From positions 69,908,383 to 69,972,382 of the forward strand of contig JAKGHH010000002.1 of assembly GCA_022828595.1 (NCBI GenBank): a stretch of DNA of 64,000 nt, written 5' to 3'. The notes under the pieces are model-generated. The model did no database searches, had not been told where the DNA came from, and was given only the letters and a program-made list of their open reading frames with translations. Below are positions 36,601 through 46,150 of this stretch, one piece after another (positions within the stretch are counted from its first letter, which is position 1; every line of letters starts with the position of its first letter). This DNA comes from Nelumbo lutea. Lineage: Eukaryota > Streptophyta > Magnoliopsida > Proteales > Nelumbonaceae. A program made the translations under genes and the position numbers.

Positions 36601-36916
36601 TATATAGCCTTGATTTTTTTGAGGATATCATTTTTATACTTCAATGCCATTTTGATTGCCCATCTTTGTTGAGCTAATTTTCTTCATTATGAATTACAGG
36701 TGAATGTCAGTGAACTTGGTCTGGTTACTCCAGCAGGAAAAGTTGTGTGGGGTGAGGAATACTTCTTGATAACGACTTGATGAATGTATTTTTTTCTTTA
36801 CCTGGTTTTTTTTCTCCTTGCTCATTTCTTTTCTTGATGGCCATGTAGGGAAATATGCTCAAGTTACAAATAACCCGGAGAATGATGGTTGTATAAATGC
36901 TGTTCTGCTTGTCTAA
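24653..36916 (+). CDS. NSA2: Ribosome biogenesis protein NSA2 homologue (S8e-like), nine coding exons
   Basis: NSA2 is a nucleolar/nuclear factor of pre-60S ribosome maturation. Coding exons: 24653-24655, 24792-24911, 25028-25095, 30780-30888, 31014-31082, 31639-31696, 36360-36595, 36700-36751, 36849-36916; all introns are GT-AG and phases close exactly to 260 codons, the usual NSA2 length. The protein starts [17 protein letters not shown], with a basic nuclear-localisation-like stretch ([14 protein letters not shown], residues 22-35), then [67 protein letters not shown], and ends [17 protein letters not shown], near-identical to plant orthologues as I remember them. Exon 1 supplies only ATG. 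Introns 3 (5684 bp) and 6 (4663 bp) hold LINEs; the others are 97-556 bp. No frameshift or stop: the gene looks intact. The convergent LRAT-domain gene lies 1.2 kb downstream. Confidence 0.95.
28017..28440. mobile_element. Non-autonomous element nested in the LINE RT
   Basis: The LINE reading is interrupted between GIRQGDPLS and [13 protein letters not shown] by sequence starting GGGAAAATTCTCGATTTTAG with CTTTGGTCCCCGAAC and CACTACCCGAACTTTC. This ACTTTGGTCCC style is common at the ends of plant Mutator-like MITEs. It contains a strong internal hairpin (28200-28238 with 28257-28295). Exact right end and target duplication not determined. Confidence 0.5.
28200..28295. repeat. 39-bp arm inverted repeat
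   Basis: The arm at 28200-28238 (CAAATCCTTGCCTCTTCC...) pairs with 28257-28295 (...GAAGAGGCAAGGATTTG) with about four mismatches across 39 bases and an 18-base loop. If transcribed within the NSA2 intron it would fold into a stem long enough to be a small-RNA precursor candidate. Confidence 0.7.
28735..29185 (-). mobile_element. LINE 3' tail nested inside the intron-3 LINE
   Basis: On the minus strand an RNase H fragment is legible ([20 protein letters not shown], then [18 protein letters not shown]), ending in CAATTATCAAAAAATG near 28735. It splits the host RT between KQIL and [13 protein letters not shown]. It is a 5'-truncated copy inserted in the same orientation, which dates it after the host LINE. 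Confidence 0.7.
32353..32764. mobile_element. TTTTAAAACACTG-ended element in NSA2 intron 6
   Basis: Starts CAAATGTTTTAAAAGGCATG and ends GTGTTTTAAAACACTG, related to the hAT-like element at 35611-36082. The interior has AGGCATATGCCTCCAGG palindromes and an AAAGAAAGAAA purine tract. No clear 8-bp duplication, so one or both ends have decayed. The Lys/Arg-rich ORF across the purine tract is not a gene. Confidence 0.5.
33545..36200 (+). mobile_element. L1-type LINE remnant in NSA2 intron 6
   Basis: Sense to NSA2. Decayed RT is visible at 33620-33960 ([27 protein letters not shown]), then a large internal deletion, the region [20 protein letters not shown] (34025-34090), a zinc-binding RVT segment ([17 protein letters not shown], about 34617; [20 protein letters not shown], about 34745), and RNase H ([21 protein letters not shown], about 35175-35350, ending [13 protein letters not shown]). 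The tail near 36150-36170 is TGTTATTGATATTGATAAAAAAAG. Multiple stops and shifts. A hAT-like MITE sits in its 3' end. Confidence 0.8.
35611..36082. mobile_element. hAT-type MITE, 472 bp, perfect 8-bp TSD, inside a LINE
   Basis: GGGAGGGC at 35603-35610 is repeated at 36083-36090. The enclosed element begins CAATGATTTAGAAG and ends CTTTTAAAACACTG, an inverted match at 11 of 14 bases with the CA(G/A)TG start usual for hAT elements. The left part is dense in CGCCTAGG/AGGCG palindromes. Removing it rejoins the LINE 3' region cleanly (TTGGGGGAGGGC to TAAGAGAG), so it inserted after the LINE. Confidence 0.8.
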
Positions 36917-38108
36917 GAGTCTTTGCAACTATTTGCGGTACTAATTTGTTCTGATCATGTGGGAAGGTGTTAAGTCCCACTAAATGCAGTCCAATTTTGT
37001 TCGGGATCTACCATAAACCATGGTTTTGCAGTAGTTGGTTGTGTTGTATTTCTTTTCTCTTATTACAGAGTTGCTTTGCGGAGAAGCTATCTTATTTATG
37101 TGAATTTTCTCCATTTGACAAACACAAGCACTCGTCAAAGACGTCAATGTTAAGGCTCCCCATCATTATACGTTGCCCTCATCCTCAATGCGGTTCAACT
37201 GTTTAAGCAACTTCACTTGAAATAAATCTTCTAATCAAGGTTTGAAGTATGATACGTATCACATCGTGTTGTGCGCATTAAAGTCACTAAAGTTCAAGAT
37301 ACGAGGCATATTTTAATGGTTTTAAGAAGGATCAAAATTTCAGTACGATATGCACGGGTGTATCGTATTGCATTTTTTGGGTTCCCCTTCTTTTTAATAA
37401 GAAAAATATAAAAAGCAATATCTATAGATAGATAGATATAAATGCATGGTTTCTATACCAATACACCTCTGTTGATACTTTTAACTTTGGTTTTAAGTTT
37501 CAACTGTCAATATCCATCCAACTCCAAACAAAAACCCATCGGTAATATCAAACTGAAAAAGAAAACAGATATCGCTTTTATTCTGTATCGTGCATGTCAG
37601 TATTTTAAAACCTGGCTGTTTTTAGTGAAAGTCCTGACGGGGGGTTTCAGTTTCCAGTTTCCACGTTCCAGTGGGCTCGTGCATTCTCTTACTAATCCCA
37701 CTAACTAGTTCTAGGGTACAGAAAATACCACCAAAATCCACAAAAGGACTGCGACTCACCCAATCTCCATGGTCCATACAGAAAAAGTTCAGAATTCCTG
37801 CGTTATAGTATAGCATCGCCACCAATTGAGGAAGTTTAATATAGTAAATTATGTCTCATTGTCTTATAAAAGTTCAAGGGAGGGAACATTGTTTGTTGAG
37901 TACGAAGGAACCCACAAGTTATTCATTCCATCAACATGATCGATCGTTGATGAATTCAATAGTATGTTTTATAAAGCCAGCTGCCAGCCCCCTGTATGAA
38001 AAATGAGAGTTGGGAGCAGCGAAGTATTATTAAGTACCAAATCACCAGATTCGAAACAGGGTAGGCAGTAGGCACCGCACCATAGTCTTGTAAGGAAGAA
38101 AATAGTCG
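36917..38108. other. Convergent intergenic region NSA2 / LRAT-domain gene
   Basis: Contains the 3' ends of two converging genes. At 37240-37380 GATACGTATCAC and GTATCGTATTGC words suggest a small decayed element; a related pattern occurs at 42115-42310. A GATA microsatellite-like stretch is at 37423-37440. No additional gene recognised. Confidence 0.5.
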
Positions 38109-40955
38109 CTACCGAGCTGGAGCTGGAGCTGGTGGCACTGCACCGCCTGTGTCAACCACCCGAAGCCTGCCTGTTGCTAGCCTAGCTGTGAGATCCTCTA
38201 CTGCTATCTTCACCACGTCCCTCCTCATGCCAATATCAGCCGCGTACCTGCTGGCGCAGTAGACACCAACTGCAGTTGCTGCCATCCCATACACATTAGT
38301 CGTCACAAGGCGCAATGGCGTCGACAGCACGGCTGCAAGCGGCCCACCGATGATCGACACTGCCTGGCCGCTCTGCCCAATTGTTCCTTGCTCAATAACC
38401 AGCAGCCCAGTCTTGCAGTAGATGGCGAAGTCCTCACAGTTGTTCTTGAAGAGACTATAGCACCCAAAGCCATTATTGAGCAAGTAGGTGGCACGATGGA
38501 TCACGACCTCAGCTGGGTCTGATGCTGCAAGTGTGCATGTTCCACCGCGTGCTTTTGCGAGGAAGATAGCAGGATTCATCGAGTACTCAAAACGGTATAG
38601 GACTCCACCGGCAAGGAAACAGTTGAGGCAAGAGGATATGACCCCATGGCCTTGATTTTGTTGGTTGCAGATGGAGCAAGTTATTTGAGATTGGGCTGGT
38701 CCAGAGCTTGCAAGTAGGAGATCCAGCATTGTTCCGCTTCCCACCTCTCGACCTTGCCCTGGCGTGAAATGGATGACCTTATCATCCCCAATGTAGATGC
38801 CTGTGTTCATTAGGGTGAACTAAATGAGAATGTTTTCTGGCTAAGATATACAGCAAAAACAGAACAGTGTCAGTAAATTAAACTAAGCACATATGGAACC
38901 ATATTCAAGACCTAGGGGACTGACCAAGGACAAGATAATGAAGCATCCAAATTAGTGGAGGCTGTGGAATCCTACCAAGTTCCAATTCCTTTAGGTTTTG
39001 ATTATCTAAGTTTAGGCTAACACAACAACTCCAAATCCAATTCCCAAGTGCTATCTAAGCTTGTAAAAACTTCCAGGCAACTCTCTAAAATTAAGATATC
39101 TCAGTTAATAAAATTGCAATCCAACTCCAAAAGATTAAAAAATAATACTAAAATCCTTTCTTGCCAAGTATCTAAAAGTTTTTCCTTTTGCAACGCAGCA
39201 ACCCCAAATGGTTAAAACAGGATTATAGTTCAATCACCACATAATCCATAACTATTTGCCAAATATGCCTAGCCACTCATCTTTATTAGTTGGATTTTTT
39301 TTTTTCTGAAAACACTTTGGGAACTACTGCAATTGACCTGAGCTATGACCTTACACTGAACTCTCCTTTGCCCGCCTTCTATAGGAAAGAATGAGCTGTT
39401 TGACCTCATTAAGGGAATCCTATTCCCCATGATGAATAGAATCCACAGCACCACATAACAAGTTGTGAATGATCCATTCCCACCCTTCTTACCCATTTTT
39501 GTTGTTTAATTAGATTGCTTTGATCAGAACAACTTAACTAACAATTACAAGTCTTGCGCATCAAAAAAAAAAAAAAAAAACAGGCAAGCATACAAAAGCA
39601 ATGAATTTGATGTATGGAATGGAAAAATGCAAAGCGCCAGTCCATAATCTTCACCTTTACTCATGCCCACTATGCTTATATCACGACACAATGCATTTAT
39701 AGCTCTTCAAATTGAGTCTAAGTGTAATGATACGAGTTTAAATTTGTTTTGATTTTACACCAGCCATTGGATTAGGTAGAGATTTAGTAGTAGATGTGGG
39801 ATCCTTAAGGAGGACATTCCTTGTATAATAATGAGTGTGGTTTGCTTACAAAGGTGTTGTTCCTTCGTATGAGTGTGAGAGAGATTGACAGAAAGAAGAA
39901 TACTCTTGAAGAAAGAGGGATTGTCAGAGCGGGTTGTATTGTAAATCATAAGGAATCTAATCATGTACTAATCTTTCATCTTTTTCGTAGCAAAAAAGAG
40001 ACATCTCTCTTGTAGAAGTAGGTGAAAGGTTAAACAACATCAATCTCCATATTCTCGTGTTTTTATTCTGGATTTGTTTACACCGGTGTGCCTATAGGTA
40101 AAATTTTATTCTAGTTTCAAGTTAGCTACGCCCATGCCTCTTTCAATTCTTCACACCTGGACTGGAAAAATCCAGGTTCAACGCCTTAACTTGTTTTCAT
40201 TGTAATTTCATTTGCATCAGTACAAGTGCATGGAAGTAAAAATTAAAATAGTGTAAATTCTTGATTGGCCTTTGCTTTGGGTTTCATGTAGTGCATTTAC
40301 AATGCAAACAAACAAAACAAAGTGAAATTTAAAACAAAAATATACCATTATTTGCATTCAACTCATTTGCACACCCATAGTTTTGCACCAGTGCAAATAA
40401 AATTGCATTGCAGACATACCAGGTCTATGGTGTATAAGGTGGCATAAAACTTTATGGCTGCTCCCTCAACACTAGAAACCTATTCACTTTGTGGCTACCA
40501 TAGAAACACCAAATTAAAGGTGAGGAAATGAGAGTTAAACAAGGAGGTTTGGATCATTAATCACTAAAAGTTAATTCCAGATGAGCTTGTTTTAGTAAAG
40601 AAGGGGAATTTACTTAAAAACCTACTAAATTCATGAGAACACTACATGTACTCAGAGAAAAAAAAACAACAACAATATAAAAAACAAGCTTTTCCGATAT
40701 CATGTTCAAACTCTATAGCAAATAATAGAAAGAAGGAAGAAAACAAAATCAAGAAAGTAGAGAGAGAGAGAGAGAGAGAACCGTGGTGTGCGTAGACATA
40801 GGCTGTCCTCCATGAATAAATGTGATCCCCTGGTTTTAGGCTCCTTCTATCAATCCTGTTTAATATGTTCGGAGAAATTCAAAAAATAAAAAAAATCAGA
40901 AAATATAAATAGAATAGAATTTCCATTTCCAATACCTGTTAGAGAGCAGCCCCAT
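38109..40955 (-). CDS. LRAT/NC-domain protein, three coding exons
   Basis: Plant member of the lecithin:retinol acyltransferase-like (NlpC/P60-fold) family, whose members use a His-Cys thiol mechanism on acyl or amide bonds; the plant substrate is unknown to me. Exons on the minus strand: 40955-40936, 40855-40782, 38800-38109 (GT-AG, 261 codons). The start MGLLSNRIDRRSLKPGDHIY matches the family N-terminus as I recall it. Likely catalytic His31 lies in AHHGIYIG, second conserved His42 in VIHFTPG, and nucleophile Cys153 in FKNNCEDFA. A CSIC...SCLNC pair of CxxC motifs (residues 73-92) is a plausible zinc site. A hydrophobic Ala/Val/Gly-rich stretch after residue 175 may be membrane-associated. 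The C-terminus is Pro/Ala-rich (VPPAPAPAR). An ATG at 38810 is intronic and is not the true start: the AG acceptor at 38802-38801 restores the AHHG motif. Intron 2's donor GTTCTC is weak. Intact. Confidence 0.93.
40759..40779. repeat. (AG)n run next to the LRAT-gene intron 2 donor
   Basis: On the coding strand the donor GTT is followed directly by a CT dinucleotide run, so the microsatellite occupies the first bases of intron 2. The run may vary in length between individuals and could influence U1 pairing or binding of polypyrimidine-tract proteins. Confidence 0.8.
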
Positions 40956-41203
40956 ATGATCTTCCCCTCTTTCTGTGTTTCTCCCCCTCCTTCCCTCCCT
41001 TTTTCTTCTATTTCTTCTTCGTCTGCAAATGAAAAGAGCGAGACCCAGTAACGGAAAGTAACCGCCTTAAATTTTGCCGCGCGAATAAATTCCAAAAGAC
41101 TTCACAGAAAGCAAAAAAGCAAGCAAAGCAGAAAGCACCGCTGCCACCATGGAGTGAGAACAAAATAAAGGAGTCTATGGATGGTGAGCAAGTACGTATG
41201 AGC

Positions 41204-41211
41204 CCACGTGG
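41204..41211. promoter_or_regulatory. Palindromic G-box upstream of the LRAT-domain gene
   Basis: CCACGTGG lies about 250 bp upstream of the start codon at 40955. The ACGT core within CCACGTGG is the classical bZIP/bHLH (ABF, HY5, PIF) site. TTATCCAC follows at 41223. Suggests light- or ABA-linked expression, by inference only. Confidence 0.45.
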
Positions 41212-41261
41212 ATATCTCTCTCTTATCCACACGATCAAGTCAACGAGATGATCTCAGCCGT

Positions 41262-44200
41262 TAATAATGTGGGTTAGAGTTGTTAGACCAGGAGAATCCA
41301 AAAATGAATGGCTAAATTTAGGGCTATGACTATGAGGTCTCATTTGTGGGGTCCTGATGTGTAATTAGTTGGCGCTGCGATTTTATTTTACATAATGAAG
41401 TACTTAATTATTCACTAAGTTTGATTCGATTAATATTAATTAAAATATATTATATTTATAAATTAGAATAAACAAGATAGCATAAGATTCTTTCTTAGGA
41501 ATATATTATCCGTATCCGCTTTAATTTTTTATCCTATAAAAGCTTGAAAATACCAATGCATGCATCCTACCGATGGAATAGTGCATAGCGGGCCCCATAC
41601 TGGGAACATTTCTCATGAATAATAATTTATAAGTACGGGAGATATTCTTAATGCATGATAGGATATGCGTGTGAGGCGCTATATCTGAGGAGCAGATCTG
41701 GTCTCATCCAACCATAATTTTTACACGGTTTGGGCCTGAATTTTAGGGATGGGCTTGAAAAAAGATTTTGGGCCTGACCCAAAGTTGGATTAGGTTTGGG
41801 CTTTGGGTAGCCCAAACCCAACCCAAGATCAGTCAAGCCCAACCTAGGCCTGATTCGAATTTGGTCAAGTTCAACCCAAGCTCAATCCCTAAAATATGTA
41901 GGGAATTAAGGCTGCAACTTTGCTTGGGTTTGTCCAAGTCCAACCAAAAAGTCGGGTTGGAGCTCGAGTTAGAGTTAGGGTTGGGAGTTGAAAAGTATGA
42001 ATTTGACCAAATTTTGGGTTGGGTTAGGATGATGCCTTGGCCAACCCAAACTTGATTTAGCTTTATATTTGTACGTCTATAAATGCTTATTTACATAAGT
42101 ACTTATATACAAGGTCCAAAATATTGATACAGGGTGATACAACGGTAGGGCTTATCGGTACTGTTTTTAAGTGTTTTTTTTTTTTTTCGAAACTGGTTCA
42201 GAGGGGCCAGTTTAAGGCCAGTCTACCCTCTGAAGCACTCACAGACTTGAAACCCCCTGTAAGGGCATATTAGAAAGGCTTTGATATGATATGCATCAGT
42301 CGATACGTGACGAAATTTTGAACCTTGCTTATATATATGTATGTATGCATATGGTATGTATATATATGTGCATTTATATATCCGTGAATGTATTTATTTA
42401 TTTATGTATCTATTTATATGTATGTATGTATACCACCAGGCCCGACTTGCACCTCCATAAGGAACCTCTGTTTGGCAGATCCACCCCTAGGATTTTCTAA
42501 TATGATCCTTTACCATGACCACTCCTCAAAGGTGCTGGGAGTATTCTTCAATTTTCTCAATTTCCGTTGTTTAATCTTCTGAAAAACTCGAGCCTAGTGC
42601 TACAACTTGGCTGAGCCCAATCCAAGCCCGACCTAATCTAACTTGAGCTTATTAAGGGGTTGAGTCTAGTTTCTGGGCTTCCGGTTGGACCCGGGCAAAA
42701 AAATTGGGCCTAACCTTTTGGGTTTGGACCTGTTTTCTAATTCTAATTCCCCATTGAGTTTTACTGCATATGAAGACGTTGATATACACTTTCATATCAA
42801 GTAAATGTCACCTTTATTGAATTTTTGCATCAATTTCCATTGCATTTCTCTAACTTAAACGAATGTGTATAACTCCAAACCGGAGGGCATATTTACCCTG
42901 AGTTGGTGTTTGTACCACAAAAAATTTTTGTTTACAAAATTTTACACTACTTATGGTGCAATAAGTAGTGCAAAATGTCTACAATAAGTAGAGCCTTTAA
43001 TGAACATATGAAAATTTGGTCAATTTTTCAATAAATATATGTAAGTTTAGTTAGAGAGCCTTTCAACTAAAAGCTTAAGTTATTAAGTGAGGTTCCTCTA
43101 AATAGGTTTTTATTCTCAATACACTCCCTTACCAAATGTCTATTGTGCTTGAAGAGTGGACAAGTATAGGCACACCCATACCTTGTATTGAAATTTAATT
43201 AATCATATGTCATGTGAGTGGCAAGGGTTGAATATTAGACCCTTTAGTCAAATTAACAAGTGTAGATATAAGGTGAGGGGCACTAGGGATATCTACCTAA
43301 AGGTTAGTAAATGGGCAATGATCTTCGGGAAGCTGAGAACGAGAGTAAGGGAACTAAGGTTTCAAACTAGTGTGAGTGGTGTGGTAAGATTACGTGTGGT
43401 GGTCTCCTTGAAAGATGAAAGAAGGCAGAGAGTGAGGCATAGGCTAAGGGCTTCTATTGACAGAATTGTATCTTTGTTATGATTCATGCCTCTCTTTATA
43501 GGGAGAGATCACAAAGTCCCGAAAGGAAGGAACCAAAAAAGTTTGATTCCCACCTGGAAAGGGAATCTTCGATTCGGTGTCAGTTGTCAGGGGGACACTG
43601 CTAAGGGTTCGCTACGTGTCTTGTGTGATCTCTCTAGGGCGACGTTTCCTTTCATCTGAGGATTCTCATAATACAAGTATGCTACTTCCTTTTGCGGGTC
43701 TCGTATACTAACATGGCATGGATGATGCCAGCATTAGTCTTACGTGTCTCCCTTAATCCTATTGGGTGTCCTATCACGAGTGACATTGGTCTAGTCATTA
43801 TATTCTTCGACCATCACCAATTTGCAATGGTTTTGAGCTCATCGCAAGTTCATGATGGCTCTGAGCTCATCGCAGGTCCATGGCGACTTCAACTTCGTCG
43901 TCGGTGCTATGGCTTTGAGTTCATCGCAAATTTGTGTAGGCTCTATGCTTATCGCAAATTTGTGCCAAGTTGTGAACTCGTCACAGGTGTTTTTGTAACA
44001 TTGGTTTAGCGCCTTCAGTGCTATTACAACCGTGGTGAACAACATGTACCTACAACTAGCAAAGCTTACATAGAGTTTAGGGTAGAATTGCAATGGGGAT
44101 GAACTAGGACCCAATGGAGCTTCAATGAACCTACAATGGGGGAAACATGTCAAGAGTATGCAATAGGAGGCTGTGACATAATGCTCCATCAGTCCATCAT

Positions 44201-44444
44201 GGGGTTCTTTTGCAATGAAATATGAAAAGGATGGTAAGCATATCTTTGAGGGTCAACTTGAGCTAGAAACTTAGTGCTGCTACATTAATGTCTTGTCACA
44301 CCACTGTTACTTATGCATTGGTTGCATGTGCATGTTAGACAGTTTTGTATGCCCTTAGCTTCAATCAAAATTGATGTACTTTATGAGTTTATTGTAAATG
44401 AATGAAAGTGAATATTTGATTCATGTTCCCTTGGTATGTTTCTG
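41262..44444. other. No gene; composite of decayed repeats
   Basis: 41690-42060 and 42580-42730 are full of CCCAAACCCAA / TTGGGTTGGG words and look like two halves of one element split by the 42115-42575 stretch, which contains a TATG/TATT microsatellite (42330-42435). 43830-43990 has five diverged repeats of GAGCTCATCGCA followed by AGTTC, GGTCC or AATTT. No conserved protein was recognised. Confidence 0.4.
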
Positions 44445-46150
44445 TGTAATACCCTTAAACTGGGCACTTAATGAGACTCGTGTTAGTTTAGAATGTTCAC
44501 AGCCAGTGGGTCGGTCTAGAGAGACTTATCCTGACAAGACTGACACTGTGGTGCCACCAAGTCGGTTGGGGTGGCTTGTCTCAACTACCGGGGTGAGACC
44601 CTAGGCACATACAGTGTGGGACTAATTGAATCTTTGAACTGGACCAGATTTTCAGTATTGCCCTGGACCTTGGAGATTGATGGGAAAAACTGGAAAGTTA
44701 CACCCGACCCCTAGACTCGATTATGATAATGCACTAGGTGTCGGATCGGACTGTCTTTGATGTACCAATCAGTGAGATCCTTAGCGGGGGTCAAAACCTG
44801 GGTATGTTGGGACAATCCGAGAATTCATCTGAGTGGGTGATCATAGTGACAGGATCAGCCCCTTTGTCGGACAAAGGTAATGATCGATGATGCACTCTCA
44901 CTGTTGGAAACCAAGACTGCTGGCAGCCGATTTCAACCGTTGAGATTTGTTTTGCAAAGTATATTTTATATGAGATATAAAAGTATATATATTATGGTTT
45001 TTAAAATGTTTGCAAAAAGGTTTTAATTCCTAGGATCCATATAAGTGGAGAGTGCAACACTGTTCCTTACAGTCGAGGGAGAGGTCATCTCTGGTCGGGC
45101 AGTGTATGATCATTAAGGGCTGAGAGGTTAAGTGTAAGACCATTGAGGATAATACTTGATGGGCTAATCTTGCATCTGCCCACAGTCCCTGGGTGTTACA
45201 AGGTGGCTTGGCCCAGGGACCACTTAGGATAAGTGTTGGGCCCATAGAGCCCATTCGATGGGTTTCAGGGGGTGCACTGTCTTTAACAGTGTATTCGACC
45301 AGGCCTTGTAACAAAGGCTGGGCCGAACCTATGTGGCTGATGTGTAGATCAATGCTTGGGTCCCACGCCATACAAGGAAGCCCAACTGGGCAGCAGTTAG
45401 GAAGGTTAAGTGAGCACATAAGCTTAATGGGCCTAAAGCCCATTTCGAACCGGACTATTTATTTAGTTAATTAAAGGGGCGAATTCTGAGATGGATTAGC
45501 AGATAGGATAGGGTCTTAATCCTATCCACTCAGAAAGTCCAGATCTGAATGTGATTCAGATCTAGAAACCTCCTAATGGGATTAGGAGAAAGCTAATCTA
45601 ATCTGCAGATAAGATAAGGGTTTATCCTTATCACTAGAAGAGAAGGCTGATCCAAATATGATTTGGATAAGCAGCTCCTAATGGGATTAGAAGCTGATCT
45701 TTTAAGTTAACAAAAGAAGGAGGGGGCGACAGCCTTTAGGAGATATACATCAGATCCTCTTTAGTGCTGAAATCAAGAAGAGAGAATTCTGCACCCTGCG
45801 AATACTCTCTTGCCGCCTCCCTGTTCTTGCCACCCTGTTTGCCAGTTCGATCTCCAGTTGTGGGAGAAGTCAATATTGGATCTTGACATCAGTTCTTTGA
45901 GAAAGGATTGAAAGGAAGCTGTGCTCATGTACCATTCTACTGATTCTTGCGAAGGACAGAGTTCTTGGGGAAGAACACTGCTGATTCTGCTCCATCCTAC
46001 ACTGCGCCATTTTCAGTGGGATTAGTCTTTGGATCCTTCCTTGAGCGTGAACACCTTCGTTGGGAGATATTACTTCTCCGTATCAGGTATAATTCTCTCA
46101 TATTCCTTTTGGTTCAGATCTGGTTCAGTTTAAGGTTCAAGAATGATCAT
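44445..46150. mobile_element. Probable decayed LTR element: TGTAATACCC...GGGTGTTACA block and leader
   Basis: 44445-45200 begins TGTAATACCC and ends GGGTGTTACA, the complementary terminal words typical of plant LTRs (TGTAACACCC...GGGTGTTACA). No 5-bp duplication flanks it. Downstream to 46150 the DNA is non-coding, carries a run of palindromes (45506-45696) and a TCTTGCC/CTTCCTTGAGCG-type leader. A 137-codon minus ORF (45443-45030) resembles nothing and crosses the proposed LTR end. Assignment is inferential. Confidence 0.35.
45506..45696. repeat. Run of six short-loop palindromes
   Basis: Successive inverted repeats: GGATAGG/CCTATCC (45506-45527), AGATCTGAAT gtg ATTCAGATCT (45541-45563), CTCCTAAT ggg ATTAGGAG (45570-45588), GATAAGG/CCTTATC (45613-45632), ATCCAAAT atg ATTTGGAT (45650-45668), CAGCTCCTAAT ggg ATTAGAAGCTG (45672-45696, one mismatch). 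Four have three-base loops. They read straight from the sequence; the role is unknown. Confidence 0.8.

Noticed and set aside
38109..38810. Complete 233-codon single-exon gene starting MNTGIYIG
   Set aside because: The ATG lies in the intron upstream of the AG acceptor; upstream exons restore the family N-terminus and the catalytic His, so the single-exon model is wrong.
45030..45443. 137-codon minus-strand ORF
   Set aside because: No family resemblance; crosses the proposed LTR boundary, and a 93-codon ORF is open on the opposite strand over the same DNA.
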